A DNA stretch of 64,000 nucleotides from positions 186,001-250,000 of the forward strand of contig NZ_BCZQ01000003.1 of NCBI RefSeq assembly GCF_001598815.1, in the 5' to 3' direction. The translations under genes were made by a program, and so were the position numbers. The stretch is from Sphingopyxis terrae subsp. terrae NBRC 15098 (lineage in GTDB: Bacteria; Pseudomonadota; Alphaproteobacteria; Sphingomonadales; Sphingomonadaceae). Of this stretch, positions 9,455 to 18,291 are shown one piece after another. Under the pieces are notes generated by a model. That model saw only the letters and a list, made by a program, of their open reading frames with translations. It was not told where the DNA came from and made no database searches. How positions within the stretch are numbered: position 1 is the stretch's first letter; every line of letters starts with the position of its first letter.

Positions 9455-10663
9455 TTGAATAGACTGCCCGCCATCGACCGTTACATCGCGCGGCTCATCT
9501 TCTTTCCCATGCTCGGTACGCTGGTCCTTTCGGCCATGCTGCTGGTGCTGGAAAAGATGCTGCGCCTGTTCGATTTCGTCGCGACCGAAGGCGGTCCGGT
9601 GAGCGTCGTGTGGCGGATGCTCGCCAATCTTATCCCCGAATATCTGTCGCTTGGCATCCCGATCGGGCTGATGCTCGGCATCCTGCTCGCCTTCCGCCGC
9701 CTCGCGACATCGAGCGAGCTCGACGTGCTGCGCGGGGTGGGGATGAGCTTCGGACGGCTGATGCGCGTACCCTATGCCTTTGCCTTCGCGCTGGCGCTGC
9801 TCAACCTCGCGATCGTCGGCTTTATCCAGCCCTATGCGCGCTACGCCTATGAAGGGCTGCGCTTCGAATTGCGGTCGGGCGCGCTCGGCGCGTCGATCAA
9901 GGTCGGCGAATTCACCAAATTGGGCAGCCGGATGACGCTGCGCATCGAGCAGAGCTATAACGAGGGGCGCAATCTGCGCGGCATCTTCGTGCGCGGCGAG
10001 AACAAGGACGGGCAAAGCGTTTCGGCAACCGCCGCCGAGGGCCAGTTTCTTGCCACTGACGATCCCGACACGATCATCCTGCGCCTGACGCGCGGCGTGC
10101 TGATCCATGAATCGCCGAAATTCGCGGTGCCGCGGGTATTGACCTTCGACAGCCACGATCTGCCGATCCCGCTACCCAAGATCGAGGCGTTCCGCACCCG
10201 CGGCGGCGCCGATCGCGAACTCACCATCCCCGAATTGCTGGTAGTCGGTCACGATCAGGCCGAGCCATTGGCGACGCGGCTCGAATCGCGGGCGAATTTC
10301 CACTTCCGCATCGTCGAGGTGGTGTCGATGTTCTTCATCCCGCTGATGGCGATCGCGCTGGCGATTCCGCCCAAGCGATCGACAAGCTCGCTGGGCGTCT
10401 TCCTGTCGATCGTGCTGCTCGTCACCCAGCACAAGATCAACGAATATGCCGAAGCGCTGGGCGCGCGCGGGGCGGTCGATCCGCTGTTGGCGCTTTGGAT
10501 TCCGCTGCTGCTGTTCGGCGCGCTCGCGGTGTGGATGTATTATACGGTGGCGCATGTCCCGGGCGGCCAGCCGATCGGCGCGCTCGAGCGCGTCGCGGCC
10601 AAGGCAGGGCAGAAAATCCGCGCCTTCATCCGCCTGTTCCAGCGCAAACAGCAGCCTAACTGA
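9455..10663 (+). CDS. lptF: LPS export ABC transporter permease LptF
   Basis: 402-residue inner-membrane subunit of LptB2FG, which extracts lipopolysaccharide from the inner membrane and feeds the Lpt bridge. It shows the LptF/G layout: three N-terminal helices (starting IARLIFFPMLGTLVLSAML), a long periplasmic jellyroll region, and three C-terminal helices (IVEVVSMFFIPLMAIALAIPPKR...). The start is a TTG with a purine-rich GACGAAAG before it; nearby ATGs are out of frame. The lptG gene follows after 2 bp. Confidence 0.9.
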   Translation: MNRLPAIDRYIARLIFFPMLGTLVLSAMLLVLEKMLRLFDFVATEGGPVSVVWRMLANLIPEYLSLGIPIGLMLGILLAFRRLATSSELDVLRGVGMSFGRLMRVPYAFAFALALLNLAIVGFIQPYARYAYEGLRFELRSGALGASIKVGEFTKLGSRMTLRIEQSYNEGRNLRGIFVRGENKDGQSVSATAAEGQFLATDDPDTIILRLTRGVLIHESPKFAVPRVLTFDSHDLPIPLPKIEAFRTRGGADRELTIPELLVVGHDQAEPLATRLESRANFHFRIVEVVSMFFIPLMAIALAIPPKRSTSSLGVFLSIVLLVTQHKINEYAEALGARGAVDPLLALWIPLLLFGALAVWMYYTVAHVPGGQPIGALERVAAKAGQKIRAFIRLFQRKQQPN

Positions 10664-10665
10664 CG

Positions 10666-11763
10666 ATGAACCAGCTCCATTTCTTTCCGTCGCGAACCAT
10701 GGCGCTCTATGTCGGGCGGCTGTTTCTGGTACGCAGCTTCGCGATCCTGTTCGCACTCGTGCTGGTGCTCCAGACGCTCGACCTGCTGGGCGAGAGCGGC
10801 AAGATCCTGTCGGTCGCAGGCAACAGCGACAGCGACGTGTGGCGCTATGTCGGGCTGCGCCTGCCGCAGATCATCGAAACCTTTCTGCCCTTCTCCGTTC
10901 TGCTCGGGACGATCTTGACGCTGATCACGCTCAACCAGAACAGCGAGGTCATCGCGATGAAGGCGTCGGGCATGTCGGCGCATCAGGTGCTGGCGCCGCT
11001 GTTCCTCGCCGCGCTGTTCGTCGCCGCGATCAGCTTCGGCTTCAACGAAAGGATCGTGACGCGCGCGACCGCGGCGCTCGCCGCCTGGCAGAAGGTCGAA
11101 TATGCGCAAATTCCGAAAGATACCGGGATTCGATCGAACATATGGGTTCGCGACGGCAATAATCTGATCAATGCCGCGACCGTCAGCGGCACCGGGGCGG
11201 CGATCACGCTGCATGGCGTGCGTATCTACGAACGGTCGGGCGGCGTATTGTCCTCGATATTGTCGGGCGACAGCGCGCGGCCGGTCGCGGGTGGGTGGGA
11301 ACTCACCAACGCCAAGCGCTTCCTGCGCCGCGCCGGTATCGTCCAGCCGCTCGGCACCATCGTCGCCGCGCCGGGCGTGCGTCCCGACCAGTTCACGCTC
11401 GCGCAGGTCGATGGCGATCAACTGCCCTTCACCGAACTCAAGGCAGCAATCGGCGATCTCGAGGCAGCGGGGCGACCCGTCGATGCGCTGAAAGGCGTGT
11501 TGTGGCACAAGATCTCGGGGCCGCTGTCGGCGGTCCTGATGCCGCTGCTCGGTGCCGTCGCGGCATTCGGCCTGGCGCGATCGGGCAAGCTGTTCGTTCG
11601 CGCCATCATCGGCATGGCGCTGGGCTTCGCCTATTTCGTCGCCGACAATTTCGCGCTCGCGATGGGCGACCTCGGCGCCTATTCCCCCTTCCTCGCCGCA
11701 TGGGGGCCCTTCATCCTGTTCGCGCTGATCGGCGAAATGATCCTGATCCGGACCGAGGAATAG
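10666..11763 (+). CDS. lptG: LPS export ABC transporter permease LptG
   Basis: 365-residue partner of LptF in the LptB2FG transporter. Features are the N-terminal YVGRLFLVRSFAILFALVLVL helix, the conserved ALYVGRLF and LPQIIETFLPFSVLLGTI stretch, the coupling-helix region EVIAMKASGMSAHQVLAP at about 92-109, a periplasmic beta domain and three C-terminal helices. Start ATG at 10666 lies 2 bp after the lptF stop, so the genes are probably co-translated. The ATPase lptB is elsewhere. Confidence 0.9.
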   Translation: MNQLHFFPSRTMALYVGRLFLVRSFAILFALVLVLQTLDLLGESGKILSVAGNSDSDVWRYVGLRLPQIIETFLPFSVLLGTILTLITLNQNSEVIAMKASGMSAHQVLAPLFLAALFVAAISFGFNERIVTRATAALAAWQKVEYAQIPKDTGIRSNIWVRDGNNLINAATVSGTGAAITLHGVRIYERSGGVLSSILSGDSARPVAGGWELTNAKRFLRRAGIVQPLGTIVAAPGVRPDQFTLAQVDGDQLPFTELKAAIGDLEAAGRPVDALKGVLWHKISGPLSAVLMPLLGAVAAFGLARSGKLFVRAIIGMALGFAYFVADNFALAMGDLGAYSPFLAAWGPFILFALIGEMILIRTEE

Positions 11764-11883
11764 CGTCCGGACTCCGGGCGCATAGCCCGCCACCGTCCAA
11801 GCGCCGCCCTGTTTCGGGCCCGGCCCAAATGTTTGGACGGGCAGGCCGACGCCCCTCTCCCCACCCGGAAGCCGACAGCGCCC

Positions 11884-11912
11884 AAAAGAAAAGGGGCCGC
11901 TTTCGCGGCCCC
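11884..11912 (-). terminator. Rho-independent terminator after pnp
   Basis: Read on the minus strand: stem GGGGCCGC, loop GAAA, stem GCGGCCCC (11912-11893), directly followed by TTTTCTTTT (11892-11884). This is a textbook intrinsic terminator 26 bp beyond the pnp stop and closes the truB-rpsO-pnp transcript. Confidence 0.9.
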
Positions 11913-11938
11913 TTCGCATTGGTTCGAGGGTCGAAGGA

Positions 11939-14245
11939 TCAGTCCTTCAGGAAGTCGGGCACATGGCCCTGATCTTCCGGACCGTCTTCGCTGCGCTCGC
12001 GGCGCGGGCCGCGGTCGCCGCCGTCGCGGCGGGGGCCGCGATCGCGGCCGCCACGGCCACGGTCGCCACGATCGCCGCCGTCACGGCGCGGACCACGATC
12101 ACCGCGCGGTTCGCGGGGTTCGCGCGCCGGACGCGTGTCTTCCAGTTCCTCGCCGGTTTCCTGATCGACGACGCGCATCGACAGGCGGACCTTGCCGCGC
12201 GGATCGATCTCGAGGACCTTGACCTTGACTTCCTGTCCTTCGGACAGGACGTCGGCGACCTTTTCGACGCGTTCGTTCTTGATTTCCGACACGTGGACGA
12301 GGCCGTCCTTGCCGCCCATGAAGTTCACGAAGGCACCGAAATCGACGAGGTTCACGACCTTGCCGTTATAGATTTTGCCGACTTCGGCTTCCTCGACGAT
12401 GCCGAGGATCCACGCCTTGGCGGCTTCGATCTGCGCGGTATCCGACGAGGCGATCTTGATCGTGCCTTCGTCGTCGATGTCCACCTTGGCGCCGGTCGTC
12501 GCGACGATTTCGCGGATGACCTTGCCGCCGGTGCCGATGACGTCACGGATCTTCGACTTGTCGATCGTGATCGTTTCGATACGCGGCGCATGCGCCGACA
12601 ATTCGCTGCGGACTTCGCCGAGCGCCTTGTTCATTTCGCCGAGGATGTGCGCGCGGCCTTCCTTGGCCTGCGCCAGTGCCTTTTCGAAGATTTCCTTCGT
12701 GATGCCGGCAATCTTGATGTCCATCTGCATCGTGGTGATGCCTTCGGACGTACCCGCCACCTTGAAGTCCATGTCGCCGAGGTGATCTTCGTCACCCAGG
12801 ATGTCCGACAGGATTGCGAAATCCTGGCCTTCGAGGATCAGGCCCATCGCGATGCCCGACACCGGGCGCGCGATCGGCACGCCAGCATCCATCATCGCAA
12901 GGCTGCCGCCACACACCGACGCCATCGACGACGAACCGTTGGATTCGGTGATGTCGCTGGTCAGACGGATGGTATAGGGGAAATCTTCCTTCTTAGGCAG
13001 CACGGGATGCAGCGCACGCCACGCCAGCTTGCCGTGGCCGACTTCGCGGCGGCCCGGCGCGCCGAAGCGGCCGACTTCGCCGACCGAATAGGGCGGGAAG
13101 TTATAGTGCAGCATGAAGTTCTGATACGACAGGCCGTTGAGGCCGTCGATCATCTGTTCGGCTTCCTTGGTGCCCAGCGTGCAGGTCGCGATCGTCTGGG
13201 TTTCACCGCGGGTGAACAGCGCCGAACCGTGCGCGCGCGGCAGGAAGTGCGTTTCGGCGACGATCGGACGGATCTGCGTCGTCGTGCGGCCGTCGATGCG
13301 CTTGCCGTCCTTCAGGATGGCGGTGCGGACGATTTCGGCTTCCAGCTTCTTGGTCAGCTTGATGCCGGCCATGACTTCCTGCGGGCTGAGGCCATCGGCT
13401 GCAAACTGTTCCTTCGCCTTCGCGCGCGCTTCGTTGAGCGCGTTCGAACGAGCCGACTTGTCGGTCAGCTTGTAGGCGGCGGCAATGTCCTTGCCGATCA
13501 GCTTCTTGAGCTTGTCCTTGATCGCCGCATTGTCGTCCGACGATGCGATTTCCCAGGGTTCCTTGGCAGCCTGTTCGGCAAGCTTGATGATCGCCTTCAC
13601 GACTTCGCGGCACGCATCGTGCGCGAACAGCACGGCGCCGAGCATGATCTCTTCCGACAGCTCGTTCGCTTCGGATTCGACCATCATCACCGCGTCGTGC
13701 GTCGCCGCGACGACGAGGTCGAGGTCGCCTTCGGCAACCTGTTCGTCGGTCGGGTTGAGGATATATTCGCCGTCGAGATAGCCGACGCGCGCAGCGCCGA
13801 TCGGACCCATGAAGGGCACGCCCGAAATGGTGAGCGCAGCCGAGGCCGCGACCATCGCGAGGATGTCGGGTTCATTGTGGCCGTCATAGCTCAGCACCTG
13901 AGCGATGGCGTTGATCTCGTTATAGAAACCTTCGGGGAACAGCGGGCGGATCGGACGGTCGATCAGACGACTGACCAGCGTTTCCTTTTCGGTCGCGCCG
14001 CGTTCGCGCTTGAAGAAGCCGCCGGGGATGCGCCCCGCGGCCGAATATTTTTCCTGATAATGGACGGTCAGGGGGAAGAAGTCCTGCCCTTCCTTCACCG
14101 ACTTGGCGGCGGTCACGGCGCACAGGACGACCGTTTCACCCAGTGTCGCCATCACGGCGCCGTCGGCCTGACGGGCAACCTTGCCCGTTTCGAGAGTCAG
14201 CGTTTCACCGCCCCACTCGATCGATACTTTTTTCACGTCAAACAT
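11939..14245 (-). CDS. pnp: Polynucleotide phosphorylase with Arg/Gly/Asp-rich tail
   Basis: 768-residue 3'-5' exoribonuclease/polymerase of the RNA degradosome. Order: RNase PH domain 1, alpha-helical linker, RNase PH domain 2 ([20 protein letters not shown]), KH domain ([11 protein letters not shown]), and S1 domain ([28 protein letters not shown]). The C-terminal ~70 residues are low-complexity [16 protein letters not shown] repeats ending in VPDFLKD, making the protein longer than the 711-residue E. coli enzyme. It follows rpsO with a repeat and hairpin between, and ends at a clear terminator. Identification is certain. Confidence 0.97.
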   Translation of the reverse strand: MFDVKKVSIEWGGETLTLETGKVARQADGAVMATLGETVVLCAVTAAKSVKEGQDFFPLTVHYQEKYSAAGRIPGGFFKRERGATEKETLVSRLIDRPIRPLFPEGFYNEINAIAQVLSYDGHNEPDILAMVAASAALTISGVPFMGPIGAARVGYLDGEYILNPTDEQVAEGDLDLVVAATHDAVMMVESEANELSEEIMLGAVLFAHDACREVVKAIIKLAEQAAKEPWEIASSDDNAAIKDKLKKLIGKDIAAAYKLTDKSARSNALNEARAKAKEQFAADGLSPQEVMAGIKLTKKLEAEIVRTAILKDGKRIDGRTTTQIRPIVAETHFLPRAHGSALFTRGETQTIATCTLGTKEAEQMIDGLNGLSYQNFMLHYNFPPYSVGEVGRFGAPGRREVGHGKLAWRALHPVLPKKEDFPYTIRLTSDITESNGSSSMASVCGGSLAMMDAGVPIARPVSGIAMGLILEGQDFAILSDILGDEDHLGDMDFKVAGTSEGITTMQMDIKIAGITKEIFEKALAQAKEGRAHILGEMNKALGEVRSELSAHAPRIETITIDKSKIRDVIGTGGKVIREIVATTGAKVDIDDEGTIKIASSDTAQIEAAKAWILGIVEEAEVGKIYNGKVVNLVDFGAFVNFMGGKDGLVHVSEIKNERVEKVADVLSEGQEVKVKVLEIDPRGKVRLSMRVVDQETGEELEDTRPAREPREPRGDRGPRRDGGDRGDRGRGGRDRGPRRDGGDRGPRRERSEDGPEDQGHVPDFLKD

Positions 14246-14377
14246 GGAATTTCCTTCGCCCGCCGGGCCCTATGCCGGGCGGGGCCTCTGTTCCGGGCAA
14301 TCCGGCCCGGGCGGGTCGGGGCGTCTGTCTGCCCCTATGGCGGTCCCGCCGGATGCGGGAACGGCCCTTTAAGCATG

Positions 14378-14458
14378 TGTCCCCGCGAAGGCGGGGACCC
14401 AGTTCTGCCAGTTCGGTGCAAGCCCGCCCTGGATCCCCGCCTGCGCGGGGATAACGCA
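14378..14458. repeat. Palindromic intergenic repeat, family A variant
   Basis: Arm one GTCCCCGCGAAGGCGGGGAC (14381-14400) and arm two GGATCCCCGCCTGCGCGGGGAT (about 14430-14452), each a hairpin and partly complementary to the other. Lies between rpsO and pnp, so it is inside the likely co-transcript and may act as an RNA stem protecting rpsO mRNA or reducing pnp read-through. Confidence 0.7.
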
Positions 14459-14468
14459 ATACGTAAAC

Positions 14469-14488
14469 GGCCCCCGAAGCCGGGGGCC
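14469..14488 (-). terminator. Hairpin after rpsO (partial terminator or attenuator)
   Basis: GGCCCCCG ... CCGGGGGCC with a three- to four-base loop immediately after the rpsO stop codon. On the minus strand only a short TTTA follows, so termination is probably incomplete, which fits the classical rpsO-pnp arrangement with partial read-through into pnp. Confidence 0.65.
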
Positions 14489-14499
14489 GAACGATTGCG

Positions 14500-14769
14500 T
14501 TACTTGCGAAGACCCAGCTTCGCGATCAGGTCGGTGTAGCGTCCCTCGTCCTTCTTCTTGAGATAGTCGAGGAGGCTGCGGCGCTTGTTGACCATCATCA
14601 GCAGCCCGCGGCGGCTGTGATTGTCCTTGGCGTGCGACTTGAAATGGCCGGTCAGCGTGTTGATGCGGTCGGTCAGGATCGCGACCTGCACTTCGGGCGA
14701 ACCCGTATCGCCCTTTTCGCGGGCATGTTCCTTGATGAGTTCGGCCTTGCGTTCGGCAGTAATCGACAT
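14500..14769 (-). CDS. rpsO: 30S ribosomal protein S15
   Basis: 89-residue S15, begins [16 protein letters not shown] and contains the 16S rRNA contact segment [26 protein letters not shown] (about 38-63). Length is exactly that of the family. It binds 16S rRNA and bridges the subunits. It lies 24 bp after truB and ahead of pnp, the usual bacterial order; rpsO often autoregulates through its leader, but no specific pseudoknot was worked out here. Confidence 0.98.
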   Translation of the reverse strand: MSITAERKAELIKEHAREKGDTGSPEVQVAILTDRINTLTGHFKSHAKDNHSRRGLLMMVNKRRSLLDYLKKKDEGRYTDLIAKLGLRK

Positions 14770-14793
14770 GTGCTTCGTCCTTCGAACATCCTG

Positions 14794-15804
14794 TTACAGA
14801 TTGAAGCCCCGCACGACCTTCAGCGTTCCCGCCAAAGCCTCTATCAATGCCACGGGCCGATCGTCGGCGTCGCGTCCCCAATAGAGCCCGTCCTGCGTGC
14901 TTCCCCCGGTCCAGACACGACCCTGACGGATCGCCCCTGCCGCTTCCGGGGAAAGGTCCAGAGCCGGGATGTCGACCAGCCCTGCCTCCAGCGGCAGAAA
15001 TATCTCTGATTGGGCGGCCCCTTGGCCGAAAGCGTTCAATTTGTCCAGCGAAATCGCCTGATCCAGCGCGAAGGGGCCCGCCTTCGTCCGGCGCAACATG
15101 GTGACATGCCCGACGGTGCCGACCGCCCGCGCAATGTCGCGCGCAAGGCTGCGGATATAGGTGCCCTTCGAAACATGCGCCGTGAGGGTGATTTCTTCCA
15201 GTTCCTCCCCGGTACGGGGAGGGGGACCATGCGAAGCATGGTGGAGAGGCACGGGCGGCTTGCCCGGCGTATCGACGAAGCGCGAACCCTCACCTGCCCC
15301 TCCACCACCTTCGGTGGTCCCCCTCCCCGTGCCGGGGAGGATCGCGAGCGCATGGATCGTCACCGCCCGCGCCTTCATCTCGACCGTTTCGCCGGCGCGC
15401 GCGCGGTCATAGGCGCGCTCGCCGTCGATCTTGATCGCCGAATAGGCGGGCGGCACCTGTTCGATCGGCCCGGTAAAGCGCGGCAGAATCGCAGCAATTT
15501 CCGAAAGCCGCGGCCGCACGTCGCTGGTCGCAACGACGTCGCCCTCCGCGTCGAGCCCGGCGGTCTCGGTCCCGAACGCGATCGTGAAATCATAGACCTT
15601 GCTCGCGTCGAGCATGCGCCCGCACAGCTTCGTCGCCTCGCCGAGCGCGATCGGCAGCACGCCCGAGGCAAGCGGGTCGAGCGTCCCGCCATGGCCGACC
15701 TTGACCTTGCCCAGCCCGGCTTCGCGGCACACGCGCTTCACCGCGGCGACCGCCTGCGTCGAGCCGAGCCCGACGGGCTTGTCCATTATGATCCATCCGT
15801 TCAT
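14794..15804 (-). CDS. truB: tRNA pseudouridine-55 synthase TruB with a repeat-derived in-frame insertion
   Basis: 336 residues. TruB isomerises U55 in the T loop of tRNAs. The catalytic Asp43 is in GHGGTLDPLASGVLPI (37-52), followed by KVYDFTIAFGTET (69-81), VPPAYSAIKIDGERAY (117-132) and VSKGTYIRSLARDI (211-224), all in order. Residues about 156-203 (PGTGRG ... GEELEE) are not TruB sequence: they are the translation of a ~140-bp palindromic repeat (15204-15340) that keeps the frame and lacks stops. Without them the protein would be about 288 residues, nearer the usual size. The insertion sits between the HAL strand and the ITLTAHVSKGTY strand, probably a surface loop. Confidence 0.94.
   Translation of the reverse strand: MNGWIIMDKPVGLGSTQAVAAVKRVCREAGLGKVKVGHGGTLDPLASGVLPIALGEATKLCGRMLDASKVYDFTIAFGTETAGLDAEGDVVATSDVRPRLSEIAAILPRFTGPIEQVPPAYSAIKIDGERAYDRARAGETVEMKARAVTIHALAILPGTGRGTTEGGGGAGEGSRFVDTPGKPPVPLHHASHGPPPRTGEELEEITLTAHVSKGTYIRSLARDIARAVGTVGHVTMLRRTKAGPFALDQAISLDKLNAFGQGAAQSEIFLPLEAGLVDIPALDLSPEAAGAIRQGRVWTGGSTQDGLYWGRDADDRPVALIEALAGTLKVVRGFNL
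15204..15340. repeat. Palindromic repeat, family C, inserted inside truB
   Basis: Left arm 15204-15246 begins CCTCCCCGGTACGGGGAGG then GGGACCATGCGAAGCATGGT. Right arm 15300-15340 is its inverse, ending GGTGGTCCCCCTCCCCGTGC then CGGGGAGG. The inner hairpins differ (ATGC-GAA-GCAT versus ACC-GAA-GGT) but each keeps its own pairing, so structure is conserved over sequence. A related, looser copy is at 46698-46838. Confidence 0.88.
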
Positions 15805-15868
15805 CGCCGCGCGGGCTAGGCCGCGCAGGCGATGCTTGTCAATTCGACCGGGATCGATTCGATTGGGC

Positions 15869-16300
15869 TCAATTCGACTTGGCGGCGTCCGCAGCGGCCT
15901 TGGCGGCTTTCTCCGCCTCGCGCGCCGCCTTGCGCTCTTCCTTGGTCGGCGGCGGCGCCGACGTCACGAAGGACGAAATCGCACAGCGCTCGCCGCGCAC
16001 CAGAAGCGACGCGAACTTGTCGAGCCGCGAGGTTCCGCGCGTGTCGACGCCGATCGCCTGCGCAAAATCGATGTCGCGGCACGGACCGAAGAAGGTCGCA
16101 TAATACCAGTCGCGGCGGCTGTCCTGAATCCACACGCCATCCTCGCCATCGGCCTGAAAGGTACGGATCGTCGCATTACTGGGAAAGCTGATGCCGGTTT
16201 CGACGCCCAGCGCGCGCGATTCCTGCGGTGCCCTTTCGGCCGCCACAGTTGCTGAAAGGGGGAGCAAGGCGGCGGCCAGGGAGAGTGCAAGAGTTTTCAT
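15869..16300 (-). CDS. Secreted DUF6491 family protein
   Basis: 143 residues with a signal peptide (MKTLALSLAAALLPLSATVAA, about 21 residues). The core has SNATIRTFQADGEDGVWIQDSRRDWYYATFFGPCRDIDFAQAIG, the pattern I associate with DUF6491, with Cys residues in GPCRDI and RGERCAISSF that may pair. The C terminus is an Ala/Lys/Glu-rich tail (KEERKAAREAEKAAKA). No known function. Upstream of truB, 64 bp gap. Confidence 0.72.
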   Translation of the reverse strand: MKTLALSLAAALLPLSATVAAERAPQESRALGVETGISFPSNATIRTFQADGEDGVWIQDSRRDWYYATFFGPCRDIDFAQAIGVDTRGTSRLDKFASLLVRGERCAISSFVTSAPPPTKEERKAAREAEKAAKAAADAAKSN

Positions 16301-16353
16301 GGCGACTCATCTAGCGCGAACTGGCTGAACTCATGCTGACTGAGGCCGCAATC

Positions 16354-16623
16354 CTAGCGACGGCGCGCGACCGGCCATAGCAGCAATCCCGCCATGAAAG
16401 CCGTACCGGCATATAGGAACCAGGATCGCGGGGCGAACGTGAATGGGTTCCAGAATAGGAGCAGGTTGAGTGCGTGCCCGGCCAGCAGTGCCAACCACAG
16501 CGCACGCCGCGTGCGCCCCCACCAGCGCCGCGCCGCGAACCGGTCGATGATCAATGTGAACAGCAGCGTCACCGCCGTGCACACGATCCATGCAAATCCC
16601 ATAAAAAGCCAAGCCACGCCCAT
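16354..16623 (-). CDS. Small membrane protein of unknown function
   Basis: 89 residues starting MGVAWLFMGFAWIVC, with three predicted hydrophobic helices (about 5-25, 42-58, 67-82) separated by short Arg-rich loops (DRFAARRWWGRTRRALW). Not recognised. The start at 16623 was chosen over an upstream extension because earlier codons overlap the acetyltransferase gene; its start lies 7 bp downstream of the acetyltransferase stop, consistent with one transcript. High pI at the cytoplasmic loop is the only other feature. Confidence 0.6.
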   Translation of the reverse strand: MGVAWLFMGFAWIVCTAVTLLFTLIIDRFAARRWWGRTRRALWLALLAGHALNLLLFWNPFTFAPRSWFLYAGTAFMAGLLLWPVARRR

Positions 16624-16630
16624 CGCCGGA

Positions 16631-17173
16631 CTATGGCCGGGCAGCCCAATCGTCCGCAAGAAGGCTAAATAACCCAGTATGCCGCAAATAGCCGGTCCAG
16701 GTGATGCGTTCGGCGCGTAGCACGCCCTCCTTGACCGCGCCGAGCTTCCCGACCGCCGCCTGACTGCGTGCATTGCGTTCATCGATGCGGAATTCGATCC
16801 GGCGGATGCCGACTGCAAACGCATGATCGATCATCAGTTTCTTGACACGCCCATTGAACCCCGTGCCGCGCGCGGCGGGTTCGATATAGCTGTTGCCGAT
16901 CTCCACCGTCTGCGCCGACACATCGGGACGCAGATAAGCGGTCATGCCGACCAGCCGATCGCCGTCGATGATCGCATAGGGCATCCGGCTTTCATGCCCG
17001 ATCAGCGTGTCGAAGCTCGCGTCGAAATGATCGGGATCGAAGCTCGACGAATAGATCGGCCAGATGTCGGCATCGGCGGCGCAGGCGGCGCGCAGCGCCT
17101 CGCGGTGCGGCTCGGCCAGCTTGACGAGCCGGAGGTCGCCGTCGGCCAGTTCGACATAAAGCCGGTCAAGCAT
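16631..17173 (-). CDS. GNAT family N-acetyltransferase (RimJ/RimL-like)
   Basis: 180 residues. GNAT features: IDGDRLVGMTAYL strand region at about 69-81, VEIGNSYIEPAARGTGFNGRVKKLMIDHAF (motif A, acetyl-CoA pyrophosphate loop RGTGFNG), then RIEFRIDERNARSQAAVGKLGAVKEGVLR typical of RimJ/RimL-like enzymes. Target unknown; relatives acetylate protein N termini or small amines. Start ATG at 17173 overlaps the end of tdk by 8 bp, implying translational coupling. Confidence 0.87.
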   Translation of the reverse strand: MLDRLYVELADGDLRLVKLAEPHREALRAACAADADIWPIYSSSFDPDHFDASFDTLIGHESRMPYAIIDGDRLVGMTAYLRPDVSAQTVEIGNSYIEPAARGTGFNGRVKKLMIDHAFAVGIRRIEFRIDERNARSQAAVGKLGAVKEGVLRAERITWTGYLRHTGLFSLLADDWAARP

Positions 17174-17780
17174 CGGCGCCCGCCTCTTGCAAAGCGTCCG
17201 CCGCAGCCCGGCGCTTGGCCATGAAATGGCGGCGGCACATGGCGACATAGCGGTCGTTGCCGCCGATCTCGGTCTGCGCGCCCGCGACCACCGCTCGGCC
17301 GGCGGCATCGACGCGCAGGTTCATCGTCGCCTTGCGCCCGCATTCGCACACCGCCTTCAGTTCGACCAGCGCGTCGGCGATGCCGAGCAACGCCGCCGAG
17401 CCGGGAAAGAGATCGGCCGCAAAATCGGTGCGCAGCCCGTAACAGAGGACCGGAATATCGGCCTCGTCGGCGAGCCGCGCCAGCGCAAACACCTGATCTT
17501 TCGAAAGGAACTGCGCCTCGTCGATCAGCACGCATGCCAGCGGGCGCCGCCGATGCTCGTCGCTCACCGCGGCCCACAGGTCGCTTTCGGGATCGAATTT
17601 ATGCGCCTCGGCGAGCAGGCCGATGCGGCTGGTGATCTGCCCCGCGCCGTAGCGGTCGTCGAGCGCGGCGGTCCACAGCATCGTCTCCATCCCGCGCTCG
17701 CGATAGTTGAAATCCGCCTGCAGCAGCGTCGTCGACTTGCCCGCGTTCATGCTGGCATAATAGAAATAGAGCTTGGCCAT
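17166..17780 (-). CDS. tdk: Thymidine kinase (type II)
   Basis: 204-residue cytosolic enzyme phosphorylating thymidine to dTMP. Walker A at ASMNAGKST (9-17), the catalytic Glu in LIDEAQFL (Glu87), zinc ligands C144 and C146 (VCECGRKA) plus C181 and H184 (MCRRHF). Length fits the family. Start ATG 17780 (MAKLYFYYASMN). Followed by the overlapping acetyltransferase gene. Confidence 0.95.
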   Translation of the reverse strand: MAKLYFYYASMNAGKSTTLLQADFNYRERGMETMLWTAALDDRYGAGQITSRIGLLAEAHKFDPESDLWAAVSDEHRRRPLACVLIDEAQFLSKDQVFALARLADEADIPVLCYGLRTDFAADLFPGSAALLGIADALVELKAVCECGRKATMNLRVDAAGRAVVAGAQTEIGGNDRYVAMCRRHFMAKRRAAADALQEAGADA

Positions 17781-17821
17781 GGCATGAGCGATACCGCCTC
17801 GGCGGCGCCGCGCAAGCCCAA

Positions 17822-18253
17822 TCAGGCGGCGCCGAGCAGCGCGCGAAAGCGCGCCGGCTGCGGCAGCAGATCGGCGAGCGTGTAGCCGTCGAGATGCGCG
17901 GTGAAGGCTGCCAGCGCCCCGGCGAGCGCGCCCTGCAATCCGCAGCCGCCGCGCACCGGGCAGGTCGACGTCGCTGGGTTCATACACTCGACGAAGCCGT
18001 CCAGCCTTTCGAGCTCGCGGACGACCGCGCCGACGATCACCGCCTCAGGCGCCTTGGCGAGCGTCAGCCCGCCTCCGCGTCCGCGCTGCGCCGCGACATA
18101 GCCGAGCGCCTGCAGCCGCTGCGCCACCTTGGCGAGATGATTGCGCGACACGCCATATTGGCCGGCGATCTCGTCGACCGACATCTGCCGCCCGGTCGCC
18201 GCCAGCGCCATCAGGATGCGCAGCGCATAGTCGCTGTGAAGGCTCAATCGCAT
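17822..18253 (-). CDS. Rrf2 family regulator, NsrR-like
   Basis: 143-residue winged-helix regulator starting MRLSLHSDYALRILMALA. The helix-turn-helix lies at about 24-48 (MSVDEIAGQYGVSRNHLAKVAQRLQ), followed by the wing RGRGGGLTLAK (57-67). Three cysteines at 90, 98 and 104 (ECMNPATSTCPVRGGCGLQ) match the iron-sulfur ligand cluster of NsrR/IscR-type proteins. Divergent neighbour is a truncated hemoglobin gene 80 bp away, pointing to nitric-oxide response, hence NsrR-like rather than IscR (inference). The shared intergenic region has palindromes. The start at 18253 removes an unsupported 27-residue extension. Confidence 0.85.
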   Translation of the reverse strand: MRLSLHSDYALRILMALAATGRQMSVDEIAGQYGVSRNHLAKVAQRLQALGYVAAQRGRGGGLTLAKAPEAVIVGAVVRELERLDGFVECMNPATSTCPVRGGCGLQGALAGALAAFTAHLDGYTLADLLPQPARFRALLGAA

Positions 18254-18285
18254 AAAATAGGTATATGAAATATTGCTTTTATGCG
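18249..18285. promoter_or_regulatory. Inverted repeat at the start of the NsrR-like gene (candidate operator)
   Basis: CGCATAAAA (18249-18257) and its exact inverse TTTTATGCG (18277-18285) separated by 19 bases of AT-rich DNA, unusual for this GC-rich window. The left arm covers the regulator start codon. It could be an autoregulatory operator or contain the promoter elements of the divergent pair. Confidence 0.55.
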
Positions 18286-18291
18286 CAAGGC

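Noticed and set aside
11963..14539. An 858-codon plus-strand frame opposite pnp
   Set aside because: Antisense to a certain polynucleotide phosphorylase gene; composition is typical of a shadow frame.
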